From Tenacibaculum singaporense (GTDB lineage Bacteria > Bacteroidota > Bacteroidia > Flavobacteriales > Flavobacteriaceae): a stretch of DNA of 64,000 nt. Positions 17,773 to 26,895 of the stretch are shown here, piece by piece. The position numbers and the translations under genes were made by a program. Below the pieces are notes generated by a model. It saw only the letters and a list, made by a program, of their open reading frames with translations, was not told where the DNA came from and did not search any database. Positions within the stretch are counted from its first letter, which is position 1. Each line of letters begins with the position of its first letter. The stretch spans positions 434,001 to 498,000 of the forward strand of contig NZ_CP032548.1 in assembly GCF_003867015.1 (NCBI RefSeq), written 5' to 3'.

Positions 17773-18258
17773 TTATTTACTTAATGCTTCAATTAATTCT
17801 GCTTTCTTTAAAGAAGTGTATCCTGAAATACCTTTTTCTTTAGCTAAAGCTTTTAATTCTGCTACAGTCATTGAACTTAAATCCTTCGATTCTTCTTTTG
17901 CTTCAGCTTTAGGAGCTTCTTTTTTAGCCGCTGCCTTTTTAACTCCTGATGCAGAAATTCCTTCGATTTGGATTTCAGTTAAATACTGTCTGTGTCCATT
18001 TTTCTTTTTGTAACCTTTTCTTCTTTTCTTTTTGAAAACGATTACCTTATCACCTTTTAAGTGACCTAAAATCTTTGCAGTTACTCCTGCACCTTCTATA
18101 GCTGGGGCGCCAATAGTTACGTTTCCTTTATCTTCAATAAGCATTACATTATCAAAAGTTACTTTTGATCCTTCTGCTTCTGGTAAACGGTGTACGTATA
18201 CTTTTTGGTCTTTTGCTACTTTAAATTGCTGCCCTGCTATCTCTACGATTGCGTACAT
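17773..18258 (-). CDS. rplU: 50S ribosomal protein L21 with C-terminal SAP-like extension
   Basis: The first 100 or so residues are ordinary L21 (MYAIVEIAGQQFKVAKDQ, KKRRKGYKKKNGHRQYL). The protein then continues for about 55 more residues, to 161 in total against about 103 usual. An Ala/Lys/Glu-rich linker leads to a small helical module (MTVAELKALAKEKG, KKAELIEAL) of the SAP/Rho-N type known from nucleic-acid-binding proteins. The frame is continuous, so the extension is genuine. Its role is unknown; an extra RNA contact is plausible. Confidence 0.95.
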   Translation of the reverse strand: MYAIVEIAGQQFKVAKDQKVYVHRLPEAEGSKVTFDNVMLIEDKGNVTIGAPAIEGAGVTAKILGHLKGDKVIVFKKKRRKGYKKKNGHRQYLTEIQIEGISASGVKKAAAKKEAPKAEAKEESKDLSSMTVAELKALAKEKGISGYTSLKKAELIEALSK

Positions 18259-18314
18259 ACTATTTGTTTTGCGTTTATACTTTATTCACACTTTCTTAAA
18301 TAAAAATGCGGGTG

Positions 18315-18322
18315 CAAATATA
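18315..18322 (-). promoter_or_regulatory. -7 box of rplU-rpmA promoter
   Basis: TATATTTG on the minus strand matches the Bacteroidetes consensus exactly and leaves a leader of about 50 bases before the rplU ATG. Confidence 0.6.
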
Positions 18323-18466
18323 CATTTTTTACTTCAAAAAAAAATGTATTACTCAGAAAATTACTCTTTTAGCATAAAAAAGGTTTGTTTTTATTATTTC
18401 AACTGTAACAAATACTCTAATTTCACGTCAAATACACGAAAATCATTAAAAATTAAATTTCAATCA

Positions 18467-19783
18467 ATGAGAAAAAGAGTTATCACTCTAGCTTCAGCTT
18501 TGTTGTTATGCTTATCGGCTAATGCACAAAAAGTTGAGTTTGAAGAGTACGATTTAAGCAACGGAATGCACGTTATTTTGCATCAAGACAATTCTGCTCC
18601 TGTTGTTACTGTTGGAGTAATGTACCATGTAGGATCAAAGGATGAAGAGGATGGAAAAACAGGAATGGCACATTTTTATGAGCACTTGTTATTTACCGGA
18701 ACTAAAAACATTGGTCGTGGTGAATGGAATAAAATTGAAGCTGCTAATGGTGGAACAGGTAATGCTAACACTAACTGGGATAGAACTTATTACTACGAAA
18801 CATTCCCTTCAAATAACTTACAGCTAGGTTTATGGATGGAATCTGAACGATTATTACACCCAATTATCGACCAAAAAGCTGTAGATACTCAAAACGAAGT
18901 AGTTAAAGAAGAGAAGCGTCAACGTATGGACAATGCTCCTTATGGAAAAATTATATACGGAGATGTATACAGTCATATTTTTGACAAGCACAACTACGGT
19001 AGACCTATGATTGGTTATATTAAAGATTTAGATGCCGCTAAACTAAGCGAGTTTCAAGATTTTTATAAGAAATGGTACATGCCTAACAATGCTGTATTAG
19101 TAGTAGCTGGTGATTTTGAAAAAGCTTCTACTAAAAAGTTAATTAAAGATTATTTTGAGCCAATTCCTGCAAGAACACTTCCAAAAAGAGACAAAGTAGT
19201 AGAGCCTGAAAGAACTCAAGAAAAACGTGTAAAAGAATACGACTCTAATATCCAGTTGCCTGCTATTTTATTAGCGCACAAAACTCCTTCAATGAAAGAA
19301 AGAGACTCAAAGGTATTAGATGTTATTTCAACTATTTTAAGTGACGGAAAAAGCTCTAGATTATATAAAAAATTAGTTGACGATAAGAAAAAAGCGTTAC
19401 AGGTATTTTCTTTTGCTCGTAACCTAGAAGATTACAGTGTTTACAATATTGGAGCTATTCCTTTAGGAAAAACATCTTTAGATGATTTAATTAAAGAAAT
19501 GGATGAAGAAATTGAGAAATTACAAACTGAATTAATTTCTGACAGAGATTTACAAAAAGTTCGTAACAAATTTGAAAACCAGTTTGTTGCTTCAAACTCT
19601 AGTGTGCAAGGTATTGCTAATTCGTTAGCAAGAAATTATATGTTAGTTGGAAACACTAACCAAATTAACAAAGAGTTAGAAGTTATCAACTCTATTACAA
19701 AAGAAGAAATTAGAGACGTTGCTAAAAAATATTTAGCTAAAAACCGTCGTGTTGTTATCGAATATTTACCAAAAAAGAAATAA
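18467..19783 (+). CDS. secreted M16 zinc peptidase, active subunit
   Basis: The start is ATG 18467, which opens a signal peptide (MRKRVITLASALLLCLSANAQ); the longer upstream frame lacks any domain. The mature 418 or so residues hold the inverted zinc motif HFYEH in GMAHFYEHLLFTGTKN and the downstream Glu segment NEVVKEEKRQRMDN. The C-terminal M16 half follows. It should act in the periplasm. The next gene encodes the partner without zinc ligands, 19 bases downstream, so the two probably form a heterodimer as in other paired M16B peptidases. Confidence 0.9.
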   Translation: MRKRVITLASALLLCLSANAQKVEFEEYDLSNGMHVILHQDNSAPVVTVGVMYHVGSKDEEDGKTGMAHFYEHLLFTGTKNIGRGEWNKIEAANGGTGNANTNWDRTYYYETFPSNNLQLGLWMESERLLHPIIDQKAVDTQNEVVKEEKRQRMDNAPYGKIIYGDVYSHIFDKHNYGRPMIGYIKDLDAAKLSEFQDFYKKWYMPNNAVLVVAGDFEKASTKKLIKDYFEPIPARTLPKRDKVVEPERTQEKRVKEYDSNIQLPAILLAHKTPSMKERDSKVLDVISTILSDGKSSRLYKKLVDDKKKALQVFSFARNLEDYSVYNIGAIPLGKTSLDDLIKEMDEEIEKLQTELISDRDLQKVRNKFENQFVASNSSVQGIANSLARNYMLVGNTNQINKELEVINSITKEEIRDVAKKYLAKNRRVVIEYLPKKK

Positions 19784-19802
19784 TCATCTAAACTGAATTT
19801 TA

Positions 19803-21851
19803 ATGAAAACGAAAATATTTTCAATTGTCACAATATTATTTCTATCATTAACTGTTTCAGCACAGATTGATAGAACCCAACAACCAAAACCAGGTCCAGC
19901 TCCTAAAATTAACTTAGGAACTCCTAAAAAGTTTGCTTTACTAAATGGATTGCAAGTTTTAGTGGTTGAAAACCATAAATTACCAAGAGTATCTGCTACA
20001 TTAACTATTGATAACCCACCAATGTCTTTTGGAAATAAGAAAGGGGTTGAAGGTTTGTTAAGTGGAATGTTAGGAACAGGATCAACCAATACTCCAAAAG
20101 CAAAATTTGATGAGGAAGTTGACTTTTTAGGAGCTAACATCTCATTTTGGGATGAAGGGGCTAGAGCAAGCTCTTTATCAAAGTACTTTCCAAAAGTATT
20201 AGGATTAATGGCTGATGCTGCTTTTAACCCTGTATTTACTCAAGAGGAGTTTGATAAGCAAATGAAACAATCTCTTGACGGAATTAAAAACAGCGCTAAG
20301 AGTGTTAAAGCTATTGCTAGTAGAGTAGAAGACGCATTAACGTATGGTAAAAACCATCCTTTTGGAGAGTTTACCTCTGAAGAAACGTTAAAAAATGTTA
20401 CGCTACAAGATGTTAAAGATTTATACAACAAGACGTATAAGCCTAACAATGCATACTTAATTATAATTGGTGATGTAAACTTTAATGAAATTAAATCACA
20501 GGTTAAAGACTTATTTGGAACTTGGAAAAAAGGTGATTTAGTTGCTCAAAAATTACCAAAAGTTGAAAATCCTTCAACTACAGAAATCAATTTTATTGAT
20601 ATGCCAAATGCTGTTCAGTCTGAATTATCTATTATTAACGCGGTAGATTTAAAGATGAACGATAAAGATTACTATGCTGCTTTATTAGCCAACCAAATTC
20701 TTGGTGGAGGAGGTACTGGAAGACTATATAAAAACCTTCGTGAAGATAAAGGATATACCTATGGAGCTTACTCAGGAATTGGATCAAGTAGATATGCTTC
20801 TCGCTTTAAAACAACCGCTTCGGTAAGAAATATGGTTACTGATAGTGCAATGGTTGAAGCCATGAAAGAAATCAACAAAATTCGTTATCAAAAAGCAACT
20901 CAAGAAGAGTTAGATATAGCTAAAGCTAAATACATCGGAAACTTTGTTCGTAACGTTGAGAAACCTCAAACAGTAGCTTCATATGCTTTAAATATTTTAA
21001 CAAACAACTTACCTGCTGATTACTACAAAAACTACTTAAAAAATATTAACGCTGTTACTTTAGATGATGTTCAAAATGCAGCTATTAAGTACTTCAAAGG
21101 AGATAAAGCTCGTATTATTATTACAGGTAAAGGAATTGATGTTTTAAAGAACTTAGAAAAAACAGCTGATTATAAAATCAACTATTTTGATAAAAACGGA
21201 AATCCTACTGATAAACCAGCTATGAGTTTACCTATACCTAGCGGTGTTACAGCCTCTAGTGTAGTGGATGATTATTTTAAAGCTATTGGAGGAAAAGACA
21301 AAGTAGCAAACGTAAAATCTGTAATGATTACTTCTAATGCTGCAGTTCAAGGAATGCAATTAAGTTTAGTCCAAAAAAGTGCTACTCCTAATAAATCTTC
21401 TGTAGTTGTTTCTATGATGGGTAATGTAATGCAAAAAGTAATTTTTGACGGAACTAAAGGATATCAAGAAGTAAATGGTCAGAAAAAAGAAATGACAGGT
21501 GATGAATTAGAAGAAGTTAAAAATACTGCTGCTCCTTTTGCTGACAAAGCTTATAAAGCTGGAACTATAGATAGGATTGAGCCTATAGATGGAAACAATG
21601 CTTATGTGATTAAACACGGTAAAAAAGAAATTTTTTATGATGTAAAATCTGGATTAAAGGTTAAAGAAGTAAAAACCGCTAAAGGACCACAAGGAGAAAT
21701 GAAAGTACCTGTTGTTTTTTCAGATTACAAAGAGGTAAATGGAATTAAATTCCCTCATAAAATGATTCAAAAGAATGGACCAATGACTTTTGAGTTCATT
21801 ACAAAAGAAATTAAAATTAACGAAGGGGTATCTGACGCTGATTTTAAATAA
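19803..21851 (+). CDS. secreted M16 peptidase-like protein, inactive subunit with C-terminal lipid-binding-like domain
   Basis: This 682-residue protein has a signal peptide ending VSAQ. Where the HxxEH motif should be it reads VEGLLSGMLGTG, so zinc and catalysis are lost. The C-terminal M16 half has the substrate-binding RLYKNLREDKGYTYGAYSG. After about residue 475 there is an extra domain of about 200 residues with alternating strands (GGKDKVANVKSVMITSN, VFSDYKEVNGIKFPHK), reminiscent of LolA/outer-membrane lipoprotein-sorting folds common in Bacteroidetes. It pairs with the active subunit just upstream and shares its transcript. Confidence 0.88.
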   Translation: MKTKIFSIVTILFLSLTVSAQIDRTQQPKPGPAPKINLGTPKKFALLNGLQVLVVENHKLPRVSATLTIDNPPMSFGNKKGVEGLLSGMLGTGSTNTPKAKFDEEVDFLGANISFWDEGARASSLSKYFPKVLGLMADAAFNPVFTQEEFDKQMKQSLDGIKNSAKSVKAIASRVEDALTYGKNHPFGEFTSEETLKNVTLQDVKDLYNKTYKPNNAYLIIIGDVNFNEIKSQVKDLFGTWKKGDLVAQKLPKVENPSTTEINFIDMPNAVQSELSIINAVDLKMNDKDYYAALLANQILGGGGTGRLYKNLREDKGYTYGAYSGIGSSRYASRFKTTASVRNMVTDSAMVEAMKEINKIRYQKATQEELDIAKAKYIGNFVRNVEKPQTVASYALNILTNNLPADYYKNYLKNINAVTLDDVQNAAIKYFKGDKARIIITGKGIDVLKNLEKTADYKINYFDKNGNPTDKPAMSLPIPSGVTASSVVDDYFKAIGGKDKVANVKSVMITSNAAVQGMQLSLVQKSATPNKSSVVVSMMGNVMQKVIFDGTKGYQEVNGQKKEMTGDELEEVKNTAAPFADKAYKAGTIDRIEPIDGNNAYVIKHGKKEIFYDVKSGLKVKEVKTAKGPQGEMKVPVVFSDYKEVNGIKFPHKMIQKNGPMTFEFITKEIKINEGVSDADFK

Positions 21852-21878
21852 GAATTAGACCTAAGTCTATAAAAAATG

Positions 21879-21911
21879 AAAGAGCCAAAATGCAATATTT
21901 TGGCTCTTTTT
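21879..21911. terminator. terminator between M16 pair and EamA gene
   Basis: The hairpin AAAGAGCCAAAAT/ATTTTGGCTCTTT, with a T-run, serves the M16 operon and possibly the convergent transporter gene. Confidence 0.85.
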
Positions 21912-21932
21912 ATTATGAAGTAATTTTTAAAA

Positions 21933-22811
21933 TTATCTTGCTTTATTTACTAACCAAACTCCAAACAGAATAATGCCTCCCGCTAACAACTGAATTAAGC
22001 TTAATTTTTCTCCATCAATAATTCCCCACATTACGGCAACAGCAGGAATTAAATATGTTACAGAAGCTGCAAAAACGGGAGATGATAAATGCACCATTTT
22101 ATTAAACAACACTTTTGCTATTCCTGTTCCCACTACGGCTAAAATTGTAATATAACCTAATGCTGAAGTAGTTTCTGTTGTTACTTCAAAAGTTGAAAAG
22201 AATCCAGAAAATATCAAAACTACAAACGCTGGTATAATCAATAGCAAAAAGTTTCCAGTTGTAATTGCCAATGCATCTAGATCATCTAAGTATTTTTTAA
22301 TCATATTTACATTAAACGCATATCCTATTGAAGCTATTAGTATTAAAATGGCATACCAATAGTTTTGATTCGGATTTAACTCAGCTCCTTTCAAAATAAG
22401 AATTAAAGTTCCTGCCAACCCTATTAAAACTCCGTAAAACTGTTTTCTTTTAAAAGTAAACCCAAACACCAACGCCCCAAAAATAAATGTATTAAAAGGC
22501 GTTAACGAGTTTAAAATAGCCGGTATGGAACTGTCTATTTTACTTACAGCAAAAGCAAATAAAAACACAGGAAAAAAAGTGCCTAAAACTGCTGTGTAAG
22601 CAACATATTTCCAATGCCTCTTTTCTATTCTCTTTAAACTCTTAAACCCAACAAACAACAAAAAAGCTGCTGTAATTAACATACGTAAAGCTCCTACTTG
22701 AATTGGAGTTAACCCAATCAATGCCTTTTTCATTAAAATAAAAGAGCTTCCCCAAACTAGTGAAAGCACTATTAAAAACAACCATTTTTGTTGTTGATTA
22801 TTCATTTTCAA
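21933..22811 (-). CDS. EamA/DMT-family permease
   Basis: This 292-residue inner-membrane protein has ten hydrophobic helices in two EamA repeats. The first begins SLVWGSSFILMKKALIGLTP, and a second half-site is in LGYITILAVVGTGIAKVLF. Drug/metabolite transporters of this type export amino acids or other metabolites; the substrate cannot be read from the sequence. It is a lone gene with its start facing the HMA lipoprotein gene. Confidence 0.87.
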   Translation of the reverse strand: MKMNNQQQKWLFLIVLSLVWGSSFILMKKALIGLTPIQVGALRMLITAAFLLFVGFKSLKRIEKRHWKYVAYTAVLGTFFPVFLFAFAVSKIDSSIPAILNSLTPFNTFIFGALVFGFTFKRKQFYGVLIGLAGTLILILKGAELNPNQNYWYAILILIASIGYAFNVNMIKKYLDDLDALAITTGNFLLLIIPAFVVLIFSGFFSTFEVTTETTSALGYITILAVVGTGIAKVLFNKMVHLSSPVFAASVTYLIPAVAVMWGIIDGEKLSLIQLLAGGIILFGVWLVNKAR

Positions 22812-22894
22812 TTAATTTAAGCACAAAAGTCGTTTATTTCTATTTTTAATTTTGATTTTATTGATAAATTTGCTGAATAACTAAATAAATAAAA

Positions 22895-23365
22895 ATGATG
22901 AAAATTCAGAAAATACTATTTGCATTAGCTTTAGTTGGCTTTTTAGCTGTCGGATGTAAAAATGAAGCTAAAAAAGAGGAGGCAACTCAAGAGCAAAAAA
23001 CAGAGGTAGCAGCTGATGCTAAAGAGCTTTCTTTAAGTATTTCAGGAATGACTTGTGAAATAGGTTGTGCTAGAAAAATAGCTTCTGATTTAAGTAAAAA
23101 AGAAGGTGTTTTAAAAGCAAACGTTGTTTTTAATGATAGTATTGCAACTATTAAATATGACGCAAATAAAACTAATAAAGCAGATTTAATTGCTTTTGTA
23201 GAAGGAATTGGTAGCGGTGACATGTATAAGGCTTCTGAAACAGCAAAGAAGGCAGAAAAAAAATCTTGTGACGCTAATTCTAAAAAAGAAGGCTGTACAA
23301 AAACTGAAGCTGAAAAAACTGCCTGTAAAGAAAATTGTACTATGGCATGTTGTGATAAAGCATAA
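22895..23365 (+). CDS. HMA-domain lipoprotein with Cys-rich tail
   Basis: This 156-residue protein has lipobox AVGC (Cys about residue 21), an acidic/Lys linker and a heavy-metal-associated fold. In that fold the metal loop reads GMTCEIGCARKIA, i.e. C-x3-C rather than the usual C-x2-C. The fold is followed by a Lys/Glu-rich tail with seven further cysteines (SCDANSKKEGC, ACKENCTMACC). It should sit in a membrane facing the periplasm and bind a soft metal such as copper. The double Cys motif suggests capture or buffering; the metal is inferred. The second ATG (22898) is an equally good start. Confidence 0.82.
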   Translation: MMKIQKILFALALVGFLAVGCKNEAKKEEATQEQKTEVAADAKELSLSISGMTCEIGCARKIASDLSKKEGVLKANVVFNDSIATIKYDANKTNKADLIAFVEGIGSGDMYKASETAKKAEKKSCDANSKKEGCTKTEAEKTACKENCTMACCDKA

Positions 23366-23386
23366 TTGCTAATTCAAACAATATCG

Positions 23387-23411
23387 AAAGCTCCTAAATC
23401 AGGAGCTTTTT
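23387..23411 (+). terminator. terminator of the HMA lipoprotein gene
   Basis: The hairpin AAAGCTCCT/AGGAGCTTT has a 5-base loop and a T7 tract. Confidence 0.85.
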
Positions 23412-23425
23412 TTATACCTTTTAAG

Positions 23426-23433
23426 TATCTTTG
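23426..23433 (+). promoter_or_regulatory. -7 box of ctaA promoter
   Basis: TATCTTTG is an exact consensus match, 17 bases before the ATG at 23451, giving a very short leader. Confidence 0.55.
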
Positions 23434-23450
23434 CTAAAACTTTTCATCAG

Positions 23451-24485
23451 ATGAAGAAACATTTTCCTCTCATTGTAAAAATCTCGTTGATTGCTGTATA
23501 TGTTATTTTTTTAGCTGGTTCTGTTGTTCGTATGACAGGTTCAGGAATGGGTTGTCCAGATTGGCCAAAATGTTTTGGATATTATATTCCTCCAACTTCT
23601 GAAGAACAAATTACTTGGCAGCCTAATTCTGAGTATAAAAAAGGGATGATTATCGTAAAAGATGAAGCCTTATTTGTAGCAGGTCACAATATTAAAACCA
23701 CTGATGAATTTAATGCTAATAACTGGGAAAAGTACACCAAACACGATTACGCTAAATTCAACAAATTTCATACTTGGACAGAGTATATTAACCGATTAAG
23801 TTCTGCTCTGGCAGGAATTCCTTTTTTGTTTTTAATTTTTGTTTCTGTTAAGTTTTGGAAAGAAAACAAACAAATAACTCTTTTATCATTCGGAGCTTTC
23901 TTTTTAATGTTGTTTGAAGCTTGGCTAGGAAAAACTGTTGTAGACTCAAACCTAAAACCAACAATTATCACCATTCATATGGTTGGAGGTTTAGTTATTG
24001 TTGCTTTATTATTATGGCTGCTTTACATCGTTTCCGATCGAAAGAAAACATCTTACAAATACAATTCATTATTTAGTAAGTTAGTAATTCTTTCAGCTAT
24101 ATTTTCGCTAATACAAATTGCTTTAGGAACTCAGGTACGCCAATTTATTGACGAACAAGTAAAGTTACATGGCTTTGAAAACAAACATTATAGTTTGATG
24201 GATCCGAATATAAAGTTCTACATCCACCGTTCCTTTACTATAGCTATTGTATTGGTAAACCTTGGATTATTTTACTTAAATCAGGTAAGAAATTTAGGTT
24301 ACAAACTAGTAAATTGGATTGTTGCTTTAATCTTTTTAGAAACTATTACGGGTATTTTAATGTACTATGCAGAATTCCCTTTAGGCACGCAAGCTGTACA
24401 CTTATTATCAGGTGCTATTTTATTCGGATTACAATTTTATTTGTGGTTGCAGAGTAGGAAAGACATTCATTTAACAAGAGTATAA
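23451..24485 (+). CDS. ctaA: heme A synthase, COX15/CtaA family
   Basis: This 344-residue membrane protein has eight predicted helices. The opening VRMTGSGMGCPDWPKCFGYYIPP contains the family Cys pair; the paired heme ligands lie in FHTWTEYINRL and TIHMVGGLVIV in the first half and YIHRSFTIAI and AVHLLSGAILF in the second. It oxidises the C8 methyl of heme O to give heme A for cytochrome aa3-type oxidase. Its last 15 bases overlap the end of the convergent hypothetical gene. Confidence 0.93.
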   Translation: MKKHFPLIVKISLIAVYVIFLAGSVVRMTGSGMGCPDWPKCFGYYIPPTSEEQITWQPNSEYKKGMIIVKDEALFVAGHNIKTTDEFNANNWEKYTKHDYAKFNKFHTWTEYINRLSSALAGIPFLFLIFVSVKFWKENKQITLLSFGAFFLMLFEAWLGKTVVDSNLKPTIITIHMVGGLVIVALLLWLLYIVSDRKKTSYKYNSLFSKLVILSAIFSLIQIALGTQVRQFIDEQVKLHGFENKHYSLMDPNIKFYIHRSFTIAIVLVNLGLFYLNQVRNLGYKLVNWIVALIFLETITGILMYYAEFPLGTQAVHLLSGAILFGLQFYLWLQSRKDIHLTRV

Positions 24486-25013
24486 ATCACAAGACTCCAA
24501 CCATTTTTTTGATTCTAAAATAATCAACTCCTTGATATTTTCTAGTGTCGCTCCTTTATAATACATCTGAATTCCGTTCATTTCTTGCTTTATAAAATCT
24601 GATTCTAAATCTTTCCAAGCATGATGTAAGTTAAAGAAAACTTTATAATCTGGATTGTCACTTTCTAAATAAATTTTATAAAGTGATTCTAAATGTTTTC
24701 TTATTTCATTGCTTTGCAAAATCATTTTAACATGATAATTTGCTTTCCTTTTAAAAGTATCAACCGCCACTAATTCCTCAATCTTAAAATCATTCAAAAC
24801 TTCTGTCACATAATCAACAATTTCTTCTTCAAAAATAGGCTTACTCATAGAAGCTATTTTTATCAAGCTTTCATAGTTATAATTATTCAATAGCATATTT
24901 ACAGCCCAATCTACAACTAAGTCATAGTCAAAAGGCTCTACCTGTTTATGAGTTTTCAAAACTTCTAAAAAGTTCACATCCAACTTCACAATACTAATTT
25001 TTACTCCTTCCAC
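24471..25013 (-). CDS. uncharacterised helical protein downstream of gldD
   Basis: The 180-residue protein has no signal peptide or membrane segment. It is rich in Leu/Glu/Lys helices, with an aromatic stretch FFNLHHAWKDLESDF. I recognise no family. Its start overlaps the gldD stop by 13 bases, so it is translated from the gldE-gldD transcript. Co-transcription hints at a link with the gliding genes, but position is the only evidence. Confidence 0.7.
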   Translation of the reverse strand: MEGVKISIVKLDVNFLEVLKTHKQVEPFDYDLVVDWAVNMLLNNYNYESLIKIASMSKPIFEEEIVDYVTEVLNDFKIEELVAVDTFKRKANYHVKMILQSNEIRKHLESLYKIYLESDNPDYKVFFNLHHAWKDLESDFIKQEMNGIQMYYKGATLENIKELIILESKKWLESCDLYSC

Positions 25014-25555
25014 CCCAACGTTTCCATCATATGAATCATATCTTTTTTGATGTATTCAACTGCTGGTAAAATAGAATCGTAATTTGGTTTGGTATAAAAG
25101 AATAAAGACCCTTTTAAAAAGTGTTTAGAGCTATCTGTTGCATGAAACTGCACTTGTGAAGCAGCATTCCCTAAAATTTGGTATAAACTTCCGTAAACTT
25201 TTGTATTTGGATTTGCATATTCTACTGGAGCAGTAATTTGATCAGCTTTAATAGCATGTTCAAATACTAGTTTTTCAGATTCTATTAATAACTCTCTTAA
25301 ATTTCCTTCAATAGGACGGTACGTAATATCTACCGATGCTTTTAAACTTGGATACTCAACTTTTATCCAGTTTTTTGGTAAATCTTTAGTTTGAGCTATT
25401 TGAGCTATTTCAAACGTATATGGTTTATTTAAATTTTCTTTTTTATAAATTTTATCAGGATACTCTAAACTTAGATAACCTTTGGGTTTAGGCAAGGTTT
25501 CCTCACCACAACTTATTAAAAATATTGCTGATGCCAGCAAAAAGAGTTTACGCAT
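25001..25555 (-). CDS. gldD: gliding motility lipoprotein GldD
   Basis: This 184-residue lipoprotein has lipobox LISC (Cys about residue 16). It continues PKGYLSLEYPDKIYKK and ends in a conserved helix before MMETLGW, the typical GldD size and layout. GldD is needed for gliding and for function of the type IX secretion/gliding machinery in Flavobacteriia; its molecular role is not established. It overlaps gldE by 8 bases, as in related genomes. Confidence 0.92.
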   Translation of the reverse strand: MRKLFLLASAIFLISCGEETLPKPKGYLSLEYPDKIYKKENLNKPYTFEIAQIAQTKDLPKNWIKVEYPSLKASVDITYRPIEGNLRELLIESEKLVFEHAIKADQITAPVEYANPNTKVYGSLYQILGNAASQVQFHATDSSKHFLKGSLFFYTKPNYDSILPAVEYIKKDMIHMMETLGWKE

Positions 25556-26876
25556 TTCGGGTAACTTTTACTTGTTTTATACGTTTTTTAGCCAACGCTT
25601 CAATAGTAAACGTATAATTACTGAAGTTTATTTTTTCACCTTTTTTTGGGAATTTTCCTGAGACCTCTAAAATAAAACCTGCTATGGTTTCACTTTCTCC
25701 TTTAGCCTCTTCAAACTTTTCCTCGTCTTCATCTTCTAATACACGGCAAAAATCTTTAATGGTTATTTTTCCTTCAAAAATATAATTATTTTCATCAAGT
25801 TTCGAATAAGTTAGGTCTTCATCGTCAAATTCATCATTTATATCACCTACAATTTCTTCTATTACATCCTCTAACGTTACAATTCCACTAGTACCTCCAT
25901 ACTCATCAACTACAACTGCCAAGTGCTTTTTCTTCTCTTGAAATTCAACCAGCAAATCATCTAACTTTTTATTTTCTGGAACAAAAAACGGTTCTCTCAA
26001 CAGTTTTTGCCACTTGAATGTCTTCTTATTCAAGTGCTCTAATAAATCTTTTGCATATAAAACTCCAGTAATATTATCAATACTTTCATGATATACTGGA
26101 TTTCTCGAGTATCCATTCTTTAAAATAGTTTGTAACACCTCTTCGTAACTAGTATCGTCTGCTATCGCACACACATCAGTTCGAGGCTTCATAATTTGTA
26201 CCGTTTCAGTATTCCCAAAACTTACAATCCCTTCTAAAATCTTTTGTTCTTCTTTAGTCGTTGCATCATCTGATGTTAACTCCAACGCTTGTGACAAACG
26301 CTCTACAGAAAGGTTATTATTCTTATTACCTAGCTTATTTTCAACAACACTTGTTAATTTGATAAGTGGTAAACTTAATGGCGTTAGTATAGTATTTAAT
26401 GCTTGAATAGGTTTCGCCATAAACTCTGCAAACTGTAATGATTTTCTACTAGCATATACCTTAGGTAACACTTCACCAAACAATAAAATTAAAAAAGTAA
26501 TGAGTACTATTTCTATTAAAAAAAGGACAGATACATTGAAAAAATAAAAGTCCAATTCGTAATCTAATCCTGCAAATAACACCTTACCAATACTTGCAAA
26601 GAGCAATACAATAAGAATATTAATAAAGTTATTTGTTATTAAAATGGTTCCTAATAACTTTTTAGGGTCTTGAAGTAGTTTTACTACAGTGTTTTCTTCT
26701 TTGGAATTCGCTGATAACTCATCTAATTCTGTTTGCGAAATTGAAAAGAAAGCAACTTCAGTTCCTGAAACTAATGCAGAACAAATCAATAATAAAAGTA
26801 ACAACAAACAGTTGATAGTAGTCAACCAATCAAAACTTGATAATACTAAAAGTAAAGGTTCGGGTTCTGGATCCAA
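25548..26876 (-). CDS. gldE: gliding-associated CNNM/CorC-type protein GldE
   Basis: This 442-residue protein has an N-terminal DUF21/CNNM membrane domain with about four helices (SALVSGTEVAFFSISQTELD). Two CBS domains follow (MKPRTDVCAIADDTSYEE and VVDEYGGTSGIVTLEDVIEEI), then the CorC_HlyC C-terminal domain. It lies in the inner membrane. The family includes magnesium/cobalt efflux proteins; this Flavobacteriia branch is linked to gliding because it always accompanies gldD. It is 19 bases after ssb and part of a mutY-ssb-gldE-gldD block. Confidence 0.92.
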   Translation of the reverse strand: MDPEPEPLLLVLSSFDWLTTINCLLLLLLLICSALVSGTEVAFFSISQTELDELSANSKEENTVVKLLQDPKKLLGTILITNNFINILIVLLFASIGKVLFAGLDYELDFYFFNVSVLFLIEIVLITFLILLFGEVLPKVYASRKSLQFAEFMAKPIQALNTILTPLSLPLIKLTSVVENKLGNKNNNLSVERLSQALELTSDDATTKEEQKILEGIVSFGNTETVQIMKPRTDVCAIADDTSYEEVLQTILKNGYSRNPVYHESIDNITGVLYAKDLLEHLNKKTFKWQKLLREPFFVPENKKLDDLLVEFQEKKKHLAVVVDEYGGTSGIVTLEDVIEEIVGDINDEFDDEDLTYSKLDENNYIFEGKITIKDFCRVLEDEDEEKFEEAKGESETIAGFILEVSGKFPKKGEKINFSNYTFTIEALAKKRIKQVKVTRNA

Positions 26877-26895
26877 TTTTTAAAATTTAATTAAA

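Noticed and set aside
18269..18466. 66-residue N-terminal extension of the first M16 peptidase
   Set aside because: It precedes a perfect signal peptide, is low-complexity AT-rich DNA and overlaps the region needed for promoters.
24471..24485. Frameshift or gene fusion at the ctaA end
   Set aside because: Both the heme A synthase and the opposite hypothetical protein end cleanly with a 15-base overlap; lengths are normal.
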